Source: Gigantopelta aegis
Taxonomy: Eukaryota; Mollusca; Gastropoda; Neomphalida; Peltospiridae
Assembly: GCF_016097555.1 (NCBI RefSeq)
Contig: NC_054706.1
Location: 22,601,929 to 22,665,928, forward strand
Reading direction: 5' to 3'
Length of the DNA: 64,000 bases
Shown one piece after another: positions 1 through 11,093 of the stretch (position 1 is its first letter; the number at the start of each line of letters is the position of its first letter). The notes under the pieces are model-generated. The model worked only from the letters and a program-made list of their open reading frames with translations, had not been told where the DNA came from and searched no databases. A program made the translations under genes and the position numbers.

Positions 1-91
1 TTTCCATTATGAGTGACCGCTGAGGTAATAAATAGATAATAGTACATGAGTGGCCATTAGATACCATTTACCTTAATAGCTGCAAGATAAA

Positions 92-383
92 TGGTAATAT
101 TGTATTTCGTACATACATTTATTACATACCTATTCAATCTTACTATAGTGATAAAGACATTTTGAGACCGTGTGTTAAATTTATCTTGAATGTAATATTG
201 TATTTCGTACATACATTTATTACATACCTGTTCAATCTTACTATAGTGATTAAGACATTTTGAGACCGTGTGTTAAATTTATTTTGAATGTAATATTGTA
301 TTTCGTACATACATTTATTACATACCTATTCAATCTTACTATAGTGATAAAGACATTTTGAAACCGTGTGTTAAATTTATTTT
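92..383. repeat. Tandem repeat, three units of about 100 bp
   Basis: Three near-identical units follow one another, each starting TAATATTGTATTTCGTACAT and running through 'CTATAGTGATAAAGACATTTTGA' type sequence to TTAAATTTAT. Units begin near 92, 191 and 292. The third is cut short. No coding potential is visible. Confidence 0.85.
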
Positions 384-424
384 GTATCGCACATATTTGA
401 AACATTACGCAAGGCTGCTGCAGA

Positions 425-728
425 GTATGATTCTTAACGTTAAGTAAATCCATGAAAGGAGTTTTGATCATAGATTTAATTAAGTGTTGTTATGACATTA
501 CATTGAATTTTTTTTTTTTTGTAAAACATACAAGAAGGTATGTAATAAATACAGAACTTCACATACATTGTTTTTGCTTCCTGTTTATTGCCCTCGTTCA
601 TTTTGCGAAAGAACATACCACTCGACCACTACGCAATCTCGTGGTATATATATTCTTGCACAAAATAAACTCGTGCAATAAATAGGAAGCGAAAACAACG
701 TATATGAAGTTCTGTGTATGTATCCTCA
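425..728 (+). repeat. Dispersed inverted-repeat element, uninterrupted copy
   Basis: It contains arms that are reverse complements (GAACTTCACATA...GCTTCCT near 552-590 against AGGAAGCGAAAACAACG near 685-702). The same sequence occurs in reverse orientation at 51005-51251 plus 52908-52955, where a solo LTR splits it. Here the junction reads GATCATAGATTT without insertion, so this copy shows the pre-insertion state. Confidence 0.75.
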
Positions 729-2454
729 AAAAAATAGGTTTAATACAAATTTAAACATCTTTTCCAAGTAAAATTGATTTACGGCACTTACACTTATCAT
801 CACAAAGTAATCAGTTTCATGTTAACTTATACATCACAAAACTGTTCATTTCTATTGTGCATCTTTCATTGGATGGTATCACCATGGTCACCGGGTCATA
901 ACCTAGGAGCAGCCATTCACATGTCTTTAAATTGTTATCACATATACATGTATGTGTTATTAGTATGTGTTTATAATAACAAATGATGTTCTCACCAAAG
1001 GATGTGTAAGAAATAATAATATAACAAAATACATTTTAACAGTTGTTAATTGTGTCCACTTACATTTACCTTTAGCCAGATATTTACAATTTCAATTGAT
1101 TTTGTTGCAATTAGAAAATTGGTGTATAGAAAATTTAGATCAAAGGAAGTTTGGAAGCAAAGTGCCCCAAAAACACAAATCAAAAAATGTCATCAAACTG
1201 AGAAGACAATCTTTGAAACGTGAGCACAATGTCTTACAGTTATTTTTCTTGTTTCCGTTTACTTTGTGTTAATATTTTCATGATTGTGTTGTGGTTTGTG
1301 TTTTGTTGGGGGATTTTTGGGTGGGTTTTTTTTTCCCCCAGTCCACTGACCCTTTTACTTCTCTTGAGTTCCAATCCGATCTGGCAGCTACTAGAACTTA
1401 AGAATTTGTCACCCCCGAAATTAAAACCCCCCACCAAATTGTCATGTGTCAAATTGTCCACTGATTGGCAATTCTGAACCTGCCACATTTTTTTTTTTAA
1501 AGTAACAACCATTGAGATGTGAGTACACAGTGTTGCTGTTATTTTGTTTTGTTTTCAGTTAGGCGTATTATAAAATATTGTTTGTGTCCAGTTACCCAAT
1601 TAGATAAATGTAGCAAAAACTAAAATTATTGCTTGATATTAATTGGAAACTTTAGAAATAAATGGTAAAAGATGGAATCTGCAAAAATGTGAAATGGAAT
1701 TGGCCAAAATCTGAAATGGAAAATTCCTCTAAATCTGAAGCTTGATTCAACAAAAACTTAGGGGGAGTGGCACTATTACAATGAATGCTAATTTTTAAAA
1801 ATATTTTTCACATTCATTCTTATAATAGAAAAAAACTGTAACAATGATATTGATAATAATAACTAACTAGATTTCATTAAAAAAAAACCCAAAGCACTTC
1901 ATAAAATTTCATAACATTTTAAAAATAAAAATAACAGTTGCTCATCCTTCAGGTTTGAAGGGGGAGGGACATGGAAAAGAAAAGTAAATTGTAACACATT
2001 TGACAAGTCAAAATTCTGTGTCTGAAATTGGAGGTAAAGTTACATATGGATAGAGTGATAACTGAGTTAAACAGATGCTTCAGGGTCTTTACTAATGTGT
2101 TTGTCCGCCATTACCTCAAAATAACGCTGTTAGATGTTGCCATATTGCATTAACATAAATGTTGAACCACATTTGCTGGTAAGTTTTGTCATTCAAAAGA
2201 AATTTTAGAAAATATGGCAAATGTTTTAAAAAGTGTATAGTTTCTTTTGGCATTCAGTATACTTTTGATTAGCTATTTTGTTATGCTCCATTCTATAGAG
2301 GAAAAATGCACAAAACCTGTCTGAGGTTTTAATAAATATTCTGTCTTTAAAAAAGAAACCCTTTAAATTACATTCTTTTATGTTTTTTCTGTTATTATTT
2401 TGCATAATTCTGTTTTGTGTTTTGCCAATAGTTAAAGTATATTATACTTTTTAA
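729..2454. other. AT-rich non-coding stretch
   Basis: I see no convincing exon, RNA gene or transposon end here. Short open frames lack coding character. It may be intronic to the CLUAP1 locus downstream or intergenic. Confidence 0.5.
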
Positions 2455-4069
2455 CAGGGTTCGTACGCGTTTTGGAAAGTCTTGGAAAGTTTTGGAAATT
2501 CGTCACAGTGTTTTCCAGGACCTTAAAGTTTTGGAAAATCAGGTTTTGTTACCTTGGCTATGGAAAAGTTATGGAAAATTATGTCCTTGCCGTAAATAAA
2601 ATTGTATGAAAGACTGGTTTGTTTCACCAATATTTAGCCCCGACCCAACGCCCCATTTTAGCCAATATAATGAGGTGCCATTATAGCCTAGCCAACAAAA
2701 ATGGTTCCGTTTTGGTAGTGGTTCAGTTTTAGCTAGCCCGAGTACTCTGACTGTAAGAGAGCTAGACGACATAAATACGCTCTCATTACAGTCAGAGACC
2801 ATTTGGCAATTCCCGACAACCAAAAAGTTGGCAAAGATTTCCGACTAATACCACAACAAATGTTTAATGTCAAATACCTTTATACGATCATTTTCTCAGA
2901 TATTAATCACTAATACAGTCAGAGACACCCTACAGCACTCACATTGAGCTTCGGCAAACTCATTCGTGACGATGCGTCACATGATTGCCCACTCAGCCAT
3001 TCCGTCTCCAGGGGCCGTCTTGGACACCACTACAGCACATTGATTCATTAATCATCGGCTATTGGATGTCAAATATTTGGTAATTTTATCACTGTGTTAG
3101 AGAGGAAACCATTAGCCAACTCTTCCATGTTGTAACGTCGCTTGGTATGAGACGGCCCCTGTAACTGTTGCACAAGGCGGAATCGCCCAGTGGGTGATCA
3201 CGTGATCTACGTCACGAAATAGGTCACCGAGCTTTGTAATTCTTGCGACGGAGTGTCACGAAGCGTTGCTGAATGTGGGTGTTGTCGGATTTCTTTCTGT
3301 AGTATGTGTATTAGTGATTAATATGTGGATATGTGGATCAGTTAAATCGAAAATGCTCGATGTAAAGGTATTTGACGTCAAACATAGGATTGTTGTGGTA
3401 TTATAGCGGAAATCTTTGCCAACTTTTTGGTTGTCGGGAATTGCCAAAACAATACATAGCTTGGTCTCTGACTGAAATGAGAGCGTATTTATGTCCAAAT
3501 GTCCGTCTAGCTCTCTTACAGTCAGATTACTCGGGCTACGTTTTAGCCTGATCCCGAAAGATTAACTCAGGCTATCTGCGCTTGCGCTTGCGCTTGCGCA
3601 GATCGTCCCGAGTGAGGTGCCGTTGTAGCCTAGCCAACGAAAATGGTTCCGTTTTGGTAGTGGTTCCATTTTAGCCTGATCCCGAAAGATTAACTCAGGC
3701 TATCTGTGCTTGCGCTTGCGCAGATCATCACGAGTTTGCCGCGAGTTTGATGTATCTATGATTTAAATTACCAATGCACCTATTGACTCCATTTAAAATG
3801 CCCGGAAAGTGTCATGTCCACTCCAAGAATAAAACTGCATTTTAAAACGCCAAAATAAATTACATAATTTTTTTTATTACTAGTAATCCTACATGTATAC
3901 CACGCAGCTTAGTCAAGGAAAAAGTTTTAACTCTGACAAACATGTCTAAAAACTGCAAAAAACACTTTGTTGTGATTGAGTTTGCTTGGAAATGGTTTTG
4001 GATTTGTGGGCTATGGAAAGTTTTGGAAAAGTTATGGAAATTTTAACAGCCCAAGGTGTACGAACCCTG
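2455..4069. mobile_element. TIR element with CAGGGTTCGTAC ends (non-autonomous)
   Basis: The left end is CAGGGTTCGTACGCG and the right end is the reverse complement of CAGGGTTCGTACACC. Both subterminal regions carry runs of TTTTGGAAAGT / TATGGAAAAG type sequence. No transposase is visible. The interior holds an inserted long-TIR element (2734-3538) and a local duplication: the segment at about 2668-2733 recurs at about 3610-3675. The target duplication is unclear, so the superfamily is left open. Confidence 0.7.
2734..3538 (-). mobile_element. Long-TIR, 9-bp-TSD element (MULE-like), copy 1
   Basis: Terminal inverted repeats begin TAGCCCGAGTACTCTGACTG and are several hundred bp long. The flanks are AGTTTTAGC (2725-2733) and CGTTTTAGC (3539-3547), a 9-bp target duplication with one mismatch. 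A 9-bp duplication with long TIRs is what Mutator-like elements make. Near the middle, on the minus strand, lies the start of the same helicase-like reading frame as in copy 2 (ATG at 3126-3128, then EELAN). After about 24 nt that frame runs into a SINE fragment (about 3030-3103). The copy is dead. Confidence 0.8.
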
Positions 4070-4295
4070 TTTTAATGAAAGGTTACACAAGATGTTATTA
4101 TTTTTAATTTTGTTAGGTGCCATCCACAAAGTACGTACACCATGAGGGGAGTGGGGAGAAAGAGAGGTAATGATCAAAGATGCAAAAGGTGTACAGGGGG
4201 TGGGGTGGATAGAAAATGCCAGTTTTTGTGTGTAGTACTTTATAGATGGCCCCTCATTGTTTTTGATACTGTTTCTGTATTAGTTTTATTTAACA

Positions 4296-4677
4296 CCGGC
4301 CTCGGTGGCGTCGTAGCAGGCCATCGGTCTACAGGCTGGTAGGTACTGGGTTCGGATCCCAGTCGAGGCATGGGATTTTTAATCCAGATACCGACTCCAA
4401 ACCCTGAGTGAGTGCTCCGCAAGGCTCAATGGGTAGGTGTAAACCACTTGCACCGACCAGTGATCCATAACTGGTTCAACAAAGGCCATGGTTTGTGCTA
4501 TCCTGCCTGTGGGAAGCGCAAATAAAAGATCCCTTGCTGCCTATCGGAAGAGTAGCCCATGTAGTGGCGACAGCGGGTTTCCTCTCAAAATCTGTGTGGT
4601 CCTTAACCATATGTCTGACGCCATATAACCGTAAATAAAATGTGTTGAGTGCATCGTTAAATAAAACATTTCTTTCT
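4296..4677 (+). mobile_element. tRNA-derived SINE, family A
   Basis: The head starts CCGGCCTCGGTGGCGTCGT and has a B-box-like GGTTCGGATCCC. The body ends in a TTTC-rich tail. A 13-bp target duplication TTAGTTTTATTTA flanks it (4280-4292 and 4678-4690). Other family A copies in this window are at 18745, 21653, 29163 and 39576. Confidence 0.92.
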
Positions 4678-4710
4678 TTAGTTTTATTTACTTCCTTTAT
4701 GTAGCTTTAA

Positions 4711-5031
4711 GTGCGGGACGTAGCCCAGTGGTAGAGCGCTTGCTCGATGCGCGGTCGCTCTACGGGATCAACCCACATTGGTGGGCCCATTGAGCTATTT
4801 CTCACTCCAGCCAGTGCACCACGACTGGTATATCAAAGGCCGTGGTATGTGCTATTCTGTCTACATGTGGGATGGTGCATATAAAAGATCCCTTGCTGCA
4901 TTAGGAAAAATGTAGCGGATTTCCTCTGATGATTACATGTATGTGTCAGAATTACCAAATGTTTGACATCCAATAGCCGATGATTAATTAATCAATGTGC
5001 TCTAGTGGTGTCATTAAACAAAACAAATTTC
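4711..5031 (+). mobile_element. tRNA-derived SINE, family B
   Basis: The head GGGACGTAGCCCAGTGGTAGA is a tRNA-like A box, and GGGATCAACCC sits where the B box should be. The tail region CTAGTGGTGTCATTAAACAA is typical of the family here. The flanking duplication TTATGTAGCTT lies at 4698-4708 and 5032-5042. Confidence 0.9.
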
Positions 5032-5275
5032 TTATGTAGCTTGAACTTAATTGCATGCTTGGTGCAATCTACCAAATTTTTGAAAATATGTCTGCTTAAG
5101 TGATGAGCAAAAACCCATTTCAGTGTCACACTAGCAACTTTAACTTGTGTCACCCGTGCTCCCCTCCACTCTCACCTGGAGAGTGATCTTCAGCTTGCCA
5201 GCTGATTTTGCTCATGGAGAAGGTTGCTTGTAGTTTTAAACAAGTTGTTTTCAGGATTAAAATCCATTGCTAGTG

Positions 5276-5470
5276 GGAGCGCAACATAGCCTAGTGGTAA
5301 AGCACTCGCTTGATGCAGTCGGTGTAGAATGGATCCTTATCTGTTGAGCCCATTAGGCCATTTTGTGTTCCACCAGTGCTCAACAACTGGTGTAACAAAG
5401 GCTGGGGTATGTACAATCCTGTATGTGGAATGCTGCATAGAAATTATATTTTGCTGCTACGGCCAAACAA
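5276..5470 (+). mobile_element. SINE family B, degenerate and 3' truncated
   Basis: GCAACATAGCCTAGTGGTAA matches the family B A box with changes, followed by a decayed body (GCCCATTAGGCCATTTTGTG, GGGGTATGTACAATCCTGT). The tail is missing. Confidence 0.75.
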
Positions 5471-5784
5471 AATTAATTTCTGGTCTCTGGTCAGCACATG
5501 TTTTGATTTTGACCCTCACATGTTCTTTTTAAATTTATTTCCTGCGGTATAACATTGATTTTTGCCGGGCTTTTGTTGCTATGACAACAAACCATATTTG
5601 GAGCCAAAATGTCATCATGCATTCTGATTTCAGTTTAAATATACCCTTTGTTTCAGTATCAAATATACCCACCTTTTTTGTGCAATCTACATGTATGCTT
5701 TAAAAAAAAAAAAAAAAAATGAAAAGAAAAAAAAAGTCATAAATTCTGGAACTTAGGTCCTTTTTAAAGTTTTTTTGCCTAATC

Positions 5785-5945
5785 GAAAAGAGTAGCCCAT
5801 GGAGTGGCAAAAGTGAGTATCCTCTCCAGTTACATGTATGTCTGTGGTCCTAAACCATGTGTGACATACATGTAATGTCCAGCACATGGATATTACCGTA
5901 GTTAAAATATGTTGAATGTGTTATTAAATAAGACATTTCTTTCGT
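5785..5945 (+). mobile_element. SINE family A, 3' half only
   Basis: It begins at AATCGAAAAGAGTAGCCCAT, includes a decayed GTCCTAAACCATGTGTGA, and ends AATAAGACATTTCTTTCG. The tRNA-like head is absent. Confidence 0.7.
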
Positions 5946-5960
5946 TCTGTTGCTAGTGTG

Positions 5961-6130
5961 AGATGGGACATAGCCCAGTGGTAGAGCGCTCGCCTCAGGT
6001 GTGGTAGGTCACAGGATCGATCACTATCAATGGAATTGGGAGTTTTTTTCCTGTTTCGAGTGCTCCATCTTCACTCTCACCGTAATGTTGGAATGCAATC
6101 AGTCATAGCGTAACATACATCATTAAAAGA
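5961..6130 (+). mobile_element. tRNA-like SINE head with unrelated tail
   Basis: GGGACATAGCCCAGTGGTAG and CACAGGATCGATCACT look like A and B boxes. The body after the head differs from families A and B, with 'GAGTGCTCCATCTTCACTCTC'-like sequence, so this is a third SINE type or a chimera. Confidence 0.6.
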
Positions 6131-6250
6131 CCTTTCTTCATTTGGAAACAGTTGCAGAGCAAACCATTATTCTCTTGATAATTAAAAGAACTTTCTTCAT
6201 TTGGAAACAGTTGCAGAGCAAACCATTATTCTCTTGATAATTATTTCAGG
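6131..6250 (+). repeat. 60-bp tandem duplication ending in TTATTTCAGGTAAG
   Basis: A unit starting CTTTCTTCATTTGGAAACAG is present twice in direct tandem. The second copy runs into TTATTTCAGGTAAG, which is a 3' splice site abutting a 5' splice site. The stretch precedes the CLUAP1 exon region. Confidence 0.75.
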
Positions 6251-6379
6251 TAAGACATCTCAAATTAGAAGAGCAGTTTCACACATCTGCAAACTAAGAA
6301 TATTAATTTTTAAAAATTGAAGGTGCAGAGCATTAAACATTGATGCTCTGAAAATTATTTCAGTTGTTGTTTGAAGAGC

Positions 6380-6489
6380 TTGTTCACTGTTTATCTGAAA
6401 GGTTGATGAAGAGACAGTGCAGCATCTGAAGAAGAAATACACAGCTGCTCAGCGGGAGAGACCGAAACATCACAGAACAAGGCCTGAAG
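6380..6489 (+). pseudogene. CLUAP1: Duplicate, probably broken, copy of a CLUAP1 exon
   Basis: From GTGCAGCATCTGAAGAAGAA to the donor GTGAGT at 6490 the sequence matches the exon at 6929-7025. It lacks two bases in ATACAC(GT)AGCTG. That shift means the acidic stretch and the basic RERPKHHRTRPE stretch are no longer in one frame. The exon 5' boundary is not clear. It is read as a duplicate made before or during growth of the neighbouring minisatellite. A real alternative exon cannot be excluded. Confidence 0.5.
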
Positions 6490-8065
6490 GTGAGTTACCT
6501 GTAGGAGAGACCGAAACATCACAGAACAAGACCTGAAGGTTAGATATATGATATGTAGGAGAGACTGAAACATCACAGAACAAACCTGAAGGTTGGATAT
6601 ATGATAACATGTAGGAGAGGTGCAGATGTAGGAATGCTCAAGACCTCGGATATATGATAACATGTAGGAGAGACCGAAACATCACAGAACAAACAAGGTG
6701 TATGTATGATGCAAGTGCAAGCCACTACAGAGGCAGAAAAAAAAAATTTCATGTTTCCTTTAATCAGTTGTTGTTTGAAGAACTTGACCTGAAGGTTAGA
6801 TATATGATAACATGTAGGAGAGACTGAAACCTGAAGGTTAGATATATGATAACATGTAGGAGAGACCGAAACCTGAAGGTTGGATATATGATAACATGTA
6901 GGAGAGACCGAAACCTGAAGGTTTCCAGGTCCTGATGAGAGATGACGATGGTGCAGCATCTGAAGAAGAAATACACGTAGCTGCTCAGCGGGAGAGACCG
7001 AAACATCACAGAACAAGGCCTGAAGGTGAGTTACCTGTAGGAGAGACCGAAACATCACAGAACAAGACCTGAAGGTTAGATATATGATATGTAGGAGAGA
7101 CTGAAACATCACAGAACAAGACCTGAAGGTTAGATATATGATATGTAGGAGAGACTGAAACATCACAGAACAAGACCTGAAGGTTGGATATATGATATGT
7201 AGGAGAGACTGAAACATCACAGAACAAGACCTGAAGGTTAGATATATGATATGTAGGAGAGACTGAAACATCACAGAACAAGACCTGAAGGTTAGATATA
7301 TGATAATATGTAGGAGAGACTGAAACATCACAGAACAAGGCCTGAAGGTGAGTTACCTGTAGGAGAGACCGAAACATCACAGAACAAGGCCTGAAGGTGA
7401 GTTACCTGTAGGAGAGACCGAAACATCACAGAACAAGACCTGAAGGTTAGATATATGATATGTAGGAGAGACTGAAACATCACAGAACAAGACCTGAAGG
7501 TTGGATATATGATATGTAGGAGAGACTGAAACATCACAGAACAAGACCTGAAGGTTGGATATATGATATGTAGGAGAGACTGAAACATCACAGAACAAGA
7601 CCTGAAGGTTGGATATATGATAATATGTAGGAGAGACTGAAACATCACAGAACAAGACCTGAAGGTTGGATATATGATAATATGTAGGAGAGACCGAAAC
7701 ATCACAGAACAAGACCTGAAGGTTAGATATATGATAATATGTAGGAGAGACTGAAACATCACAGAACAAGACCTGAAGGTTAGATATATGATAATATGTA
7801 GGAGAGACTGAAACATCACAGAACAAGACCTGAGGGTTAGATATATGATAATATGTAGGAGAGACTGAAACATCACAGAACAAGACCTGAAGGTTAGATA
7901 TATGATAATATGTAGGAGAGAAACATCACAGAACAAGACCTGAAGGTTAGATATATGATAATATGTAGGAGAGACTGAAACATCACAGAACAAGACCTGA
8001 AGGTTAGATATATGATAACATGTAGGAGAGACTGAAACATCACAGAACAAGACCTGAAGGTTAGT
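6452..8065 (+). repeat. Minisatellite built from a CLUAP1 exon end plus splice donor
   Basis: About 24 copies of a 48-57 bp unit are present, interrupted once by exon-like sequence (6929-7000). Each unit holds ACATCACAGAACAAGRCCTGA followed by AAG|GT. That is the last about 30 nt of the CLUAP1 exon and the start of its intron. Four copies keep the good donor GTGAGT (6490, 7026, and near 7348 and 7396). Most have GTTAGA or GTTGGA, and the last has GTTAGT at 8060. Long minus-strand open frames over this array are repeats of the unit, not a gene. Confidence 0.9.
6929..7025 (+). CDS. CLUAP1: CLUAP1 (IFT38) internal exon
   Basis: Read from GTC at 6929 the 97-nt exon encodes VLMRDDDGAASEEEIHVAAQ followed by RERPKHHRTRPE and one extra base, then the donor GTGAGT. 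The next exon at 10901 needs exactly one base to complete its first codon, so the phases fit. An acidic run followed by a short basic, proline-containing run is the layout I recall for the C-terminal part of CLUAP1, a subunit of intraflagellar transport complex B needed to build cilia. The proposed acceptor GTTTCCAG has a poor pyrimidine tract, because the sequence just upstream is minisatellite, so the 5' boundary is uncertain. The exon sits inside the array derived from its own 3' end. Upstream exons were not found in the window. Confidence 0.6.
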
Positions 8066-8413
8066 TCCATGAAGTTTTTTTCAACATTTATAATTAATTT
8101 TAAAGGGACTATCCTGAGTTTTCTACGATTGTTAAGATGATGCTGACCAACAGAGACTTTTTAACGACTATAATATTAAATATATTTTTCTAAATAAAAT
8201 ATTAGTAATGGTATATTAATGTGTTTCTGATCATTATAGTGTTTGCACTAGGTTCAAACTTCAGTTTATTTCCTAATACATGTATATATTTTTTTTTCTT
8301 ACATACAAAATTATTGGAACACCAAATCCAGTTTGGGCTACTTAACAATAGTAGGACAATCAGACACACCTGATATTCTAAACAAGAAACTATATATTTA
8401 ATATGTGATACTG

Positions 8414-8602
8414 AAGTCCGAGCCACATTGTTAACAACTGCAGTAAATTACTCTCCTGCCTTTAATTACTGTTAAATTTTCCTCACATTTTGTACAGACA
8501 GATATCGATCACGATTTATCTGGACAAAATGTGAGAAAAATCTGTCGGTAACTAAAATTAGGAGAATAATTTACCGTAGTTGTTAACAATGTGGTTCTGA
8601 CT
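8414..8602. mobile_element. Short foldback MITE
   Basis: The left arm GTCCGAGCCACATTGTTAAC is matched in reverse at the right end (GTTAACAATGTGGTTCTGAC). The arms resemble those of the TA-flanked foldback elements at 26172 and 30423, so this is a short relative. Confidence 0.75.
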
Positions 8603-8734
8603 TTTTTCTTCTTTTTATTTTGTTGTAAAAAATTGTTACTGGTCGAAAATATCTTACAATGCATCAAAGTTAGGATAGGCCCTTTAAAAGCATACACTGG
8701 TATTAATTAAGATCCTTCCAGCTAGAGTAGGGGC

Positions 8735-9010
8735 AGGTCATAGGCCAGTGGTAAAGCGCTCGCTTGATGTGCGGTCAGTTTGGGATCGATGCTCATCGGT
8801 GGGCCCATTGGGCTATTTTTCATTCCAGCCAATGCACCACAACTAGTATATATCAAAGGCTGTGGTATGTACTATCCTGTCTGTGGGATGATTCATATAA
8901 AAGATACCATGCTGCATTAGGAAAACTTGCGGGTTTCCTCTGATAACTACATGTCAGAATTACCAAATGTTTGACATCCAATAGGTGATGATTAATTAAT
9001 CAATGTGCTT
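8735..9010 (+). mobile_element. SINE family B
   Basis: The head is CATAGGCCAGTGGTAAAGCG, with GGGATCGATGCTC at the B box position. The body includes GGGCCCATTGGGC and ends TTAATCAATGTGCT. A TA-rich microsatellite follows at 9055-9080. Confidence 0.85.
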
Positions 9011-9109
9011 CAGATATTGGATGTCAAACAATTGATAATTCTGGCACACACACATATATATATATATATATGTATATATATGTAGTCTTTAGTTAAAAAC
9101 AGTTATCTG

Positions 9110-9393
9110 TAATGACACCACTAGAGCACATTGATTTATTAATCACCGGCTGTTGAATGTCAAACGTTTAATAAAGTTGACATAATTATATACAAGGAAA
9201 TCCACTACATTTTTTTCGTAAGCAGCAAGGGATCTTTTATCTGCACTTTGCCACAGACATGACAGCTGTCAGCACATACCATTACTTTACATATACCAGT
9301 TGTAGGGCAAGATCCAATCAGAAAATGGGTACATCCAAGGGCTTCAATCCTATGACCAAAGCATCAAAGCTCTATCAACTGAGTTACTGTGCC
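9110..9393 (-). mobile_element. SINE family B, reverse orientation
   Basis: On the minus strand it runs from a decayed tRNA-like head near 9390 (ACAGTAACTCAGTTGATAGA) to the tail GATTAATAAATCAATGTGCT near 9125. It is strongly diverged. Confidence 0.75.
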
Positions 9394-9396
9394 GTT

Positions 9397-9918
9397 TGAG
9401 AGCTAGACGGACATTTGTACTGTTATGATCTCTCTCTCTGTGAGAGATTACTCTACAGTGAAAACACGGGATGGCTGACTACCTCACGATAGACAAAGAT
9501 TACCACTCTGATACAACAAAAATTCTAAGTTTGCCGCTCAATACCTTTACATTAATAATTTTCGAGTTCACTGATAACAAATATTTTGCTTATTCACCAC
9601 TAATACACACACTACAGGAAGAAACCTGTCAGCCACTACGTATTTAACTGGAACATTATAGAAAGGTTGTGCTGTCGGGTTTCTTCATGCAGTGTGTGTA
9701 TTAGTGTAAAATATTTGTTATTGGCAATCTCGAAAATGATCAATGTAAAGGTATTAGAACTTAGAATTTTTGTTGTATTAGAGCGGGAATCTTTGCCTAC
9801 CATGTGGTAGACAGCCATTCCGTGTGTTCGCTATATAGACTTATATCTGACAGAGAGAGCAATCATAACCATCAAAATGTCCGTCTATCTCTCAGTTGGC
9901 AGAGTACTCGGACTAAAC
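9397..9918. mobile_element. Long-TIR MULE-like MITE without a gene
   Basis: The left arm contains GAGAGCTAGACGGACATTTG and the right arm its reverse complement, ending near GAGTACTCGGACTAAA. The arms match the TIRs of the elements at 2734 and 23707 with many changes. The centre is short and holds no helicase fragment. Confidence 0.75.
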
Positions 9919-10312
9919 TACATGTAGATCCCACCCCAAATGTTAACTAGACTGCCCTGAGTTTGCTGCCAATGTTAACATCTTCCACAAACAAAGCTTT
10001 TTTAACCACTAACTAAAAATAATATTACATATTAATTAATTTATTTTTATTAGAAAATCAGTGCCTGCATATATATTCTGTTTGTTTCTGGTCGTCCTAG
10101 TGTTTGTAGTAGCTAAACTTCATTTTATTTCTTAATGTATACATTTTAATGCTGATGGAATTACATGTACTAGTCTAAGAACAGTGAAATCTACTACAAA
10201 CATTCGGATAACCAGAAACACATGGACCATAAAGACACGGATATTCTAAACAAGAAAATAATATAATGTAATTTTAGTAAGAATCACACTCAGGACAGTC
10301 TCTTTCAGTAAA

Positions 10313-10453
10313 CCACTGGGCTATTTCTCATTGCAGCCAGTGCACCATGACTGGTATATCAAAGGCTATGGTTTGTGCTATCCTGTCTGTGGGATGGTGC
10401 ATATAAAATAGCCGATTATAAATAAATCAATGTGATCCATTGAACAAAACAAA
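10313..10453 (+). mobile_element. SINE family B body, headless and internally deleted
   Basis: It starts within the body at CCACTGGGCTATTTCTCATT, passes through GGGATGGTGCATATAAAA and jumps to a tail-like CAATGTGATCCATTGAACAA. Confidence 0.7.
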
Positions 10454-10456
10454 TGC

Positions 10457-10790
10457 TCAGTGCGTAGCCCAGTGGTAAAGCACTCACTTGATGCACGGTC
10501 AGTGTGGGATCGATCCCTGTCAGTGAGCCCATTGGGCTATTTCTCACTCTAGCCAGTGCACCATGACTGGTGCTTCAGTGGCTGTGGTATGTGTTATCTT
10601 GTCTATGGGATGTGCATATAAAAGATCCCTTGCTGCTAATCAAAATGAGTAGCCCATGAAGTGGCGACAGTGGGTTTCTTCCCTAAATATCTGTGTGGTT
10701 CTTTACCATATGTCTGACGCCACATAACCATAAATAAAATGTTTGAGTGCATCATTAAATACACCATTTCCTTCCTTCCTTCCTTCCTTC
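10457..10790 (+). mobile_element. SINE, B head with A-type tail
   Basis: The head GCGTAGCCCAGTGGTAAAGC with GGGATCGATCCC is family B. The 3' half (CTGACGCCACATAACCATAA) is the family A tail and ends in (CTTC)n near 10770-10790. A B-type tail fragment follows at 10793-10852, so this copy may be inserted into another SINE. Confidence 0.8.
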
Positions 10791-10900
10791 CAATAGCCGA
10801 TGATTAATAAATCAATGTACTCTAGTGATGTCGTTAAACAAAACAAACTTTCACAACTTTCAATAAATTGATTTACATGTAATTTGATTTGTCGTTGCAG

Positions 10901-10974
10901 CTGCAGCAATTGACCCACGAGGTGCGGGAATCAACAACCGCATGCTGGGAAGCATGAATCCCGAGATCAATGAA
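10901..10974 (+). CDS. CLUAP1: CLUAP1 (IFT38) internal exon
   Basis: The acceptor GATTTGTCGTTGCAG is followed by 74 nt and the donor GAA|GTGAGT. With one base from the previous exon it reads AAAIDPRGAGINNRMLGSMN then PEINE. It ends in phase 0, which joins in frame to the terminal exon (ESESEGDS...). A short basic GxxxxRxLGxM stretch between two acidic regions matches my memory of vertebrate CLUAP1. The splice sites are good and the exon is clearly protein-coding in base use. The intron after it is about 3 kb and holds a SINE and a large minisatellite. Another exon in between cannot be excluded. Confidence 0.8.
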
Positions 10975-11093
10975 GTGAGTGTGGTAAACCATGAGAGTAA
11001 TACGAGTCTATCATTTAACATTTCTTCTTCTACAAACGCTTGTGAGTGAATGTGTTGTGTTGAGCTGCAGTTAGGCACCTCCCTGTAAGTGGG

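Noticed and set aside
4711..4800. tRNA genes suggested by A and B boxes (also at 5961, 8735, 10457, 26863, 41082)
   Set aside because: The clover-leaf does not close and all continue into SINE bodies with target duplications; they are SINE heads.
4860..5035. CRISPR-like or operon-like structure
   Set aside because: The sequence is plainly eukaryotic with introns and SINEs. The repeated motifs are SINE tails, without spacer arrays.
6391..8050. Several long minus-strand frames, up to 252 codons, with repeated LLHIIYLTFRSCSVMFQS
   Set aside because: They are translations of the minisatellite derived from the + strand CLUAP1 exon end. The unit lengths keep all frames open; no gene is implied.
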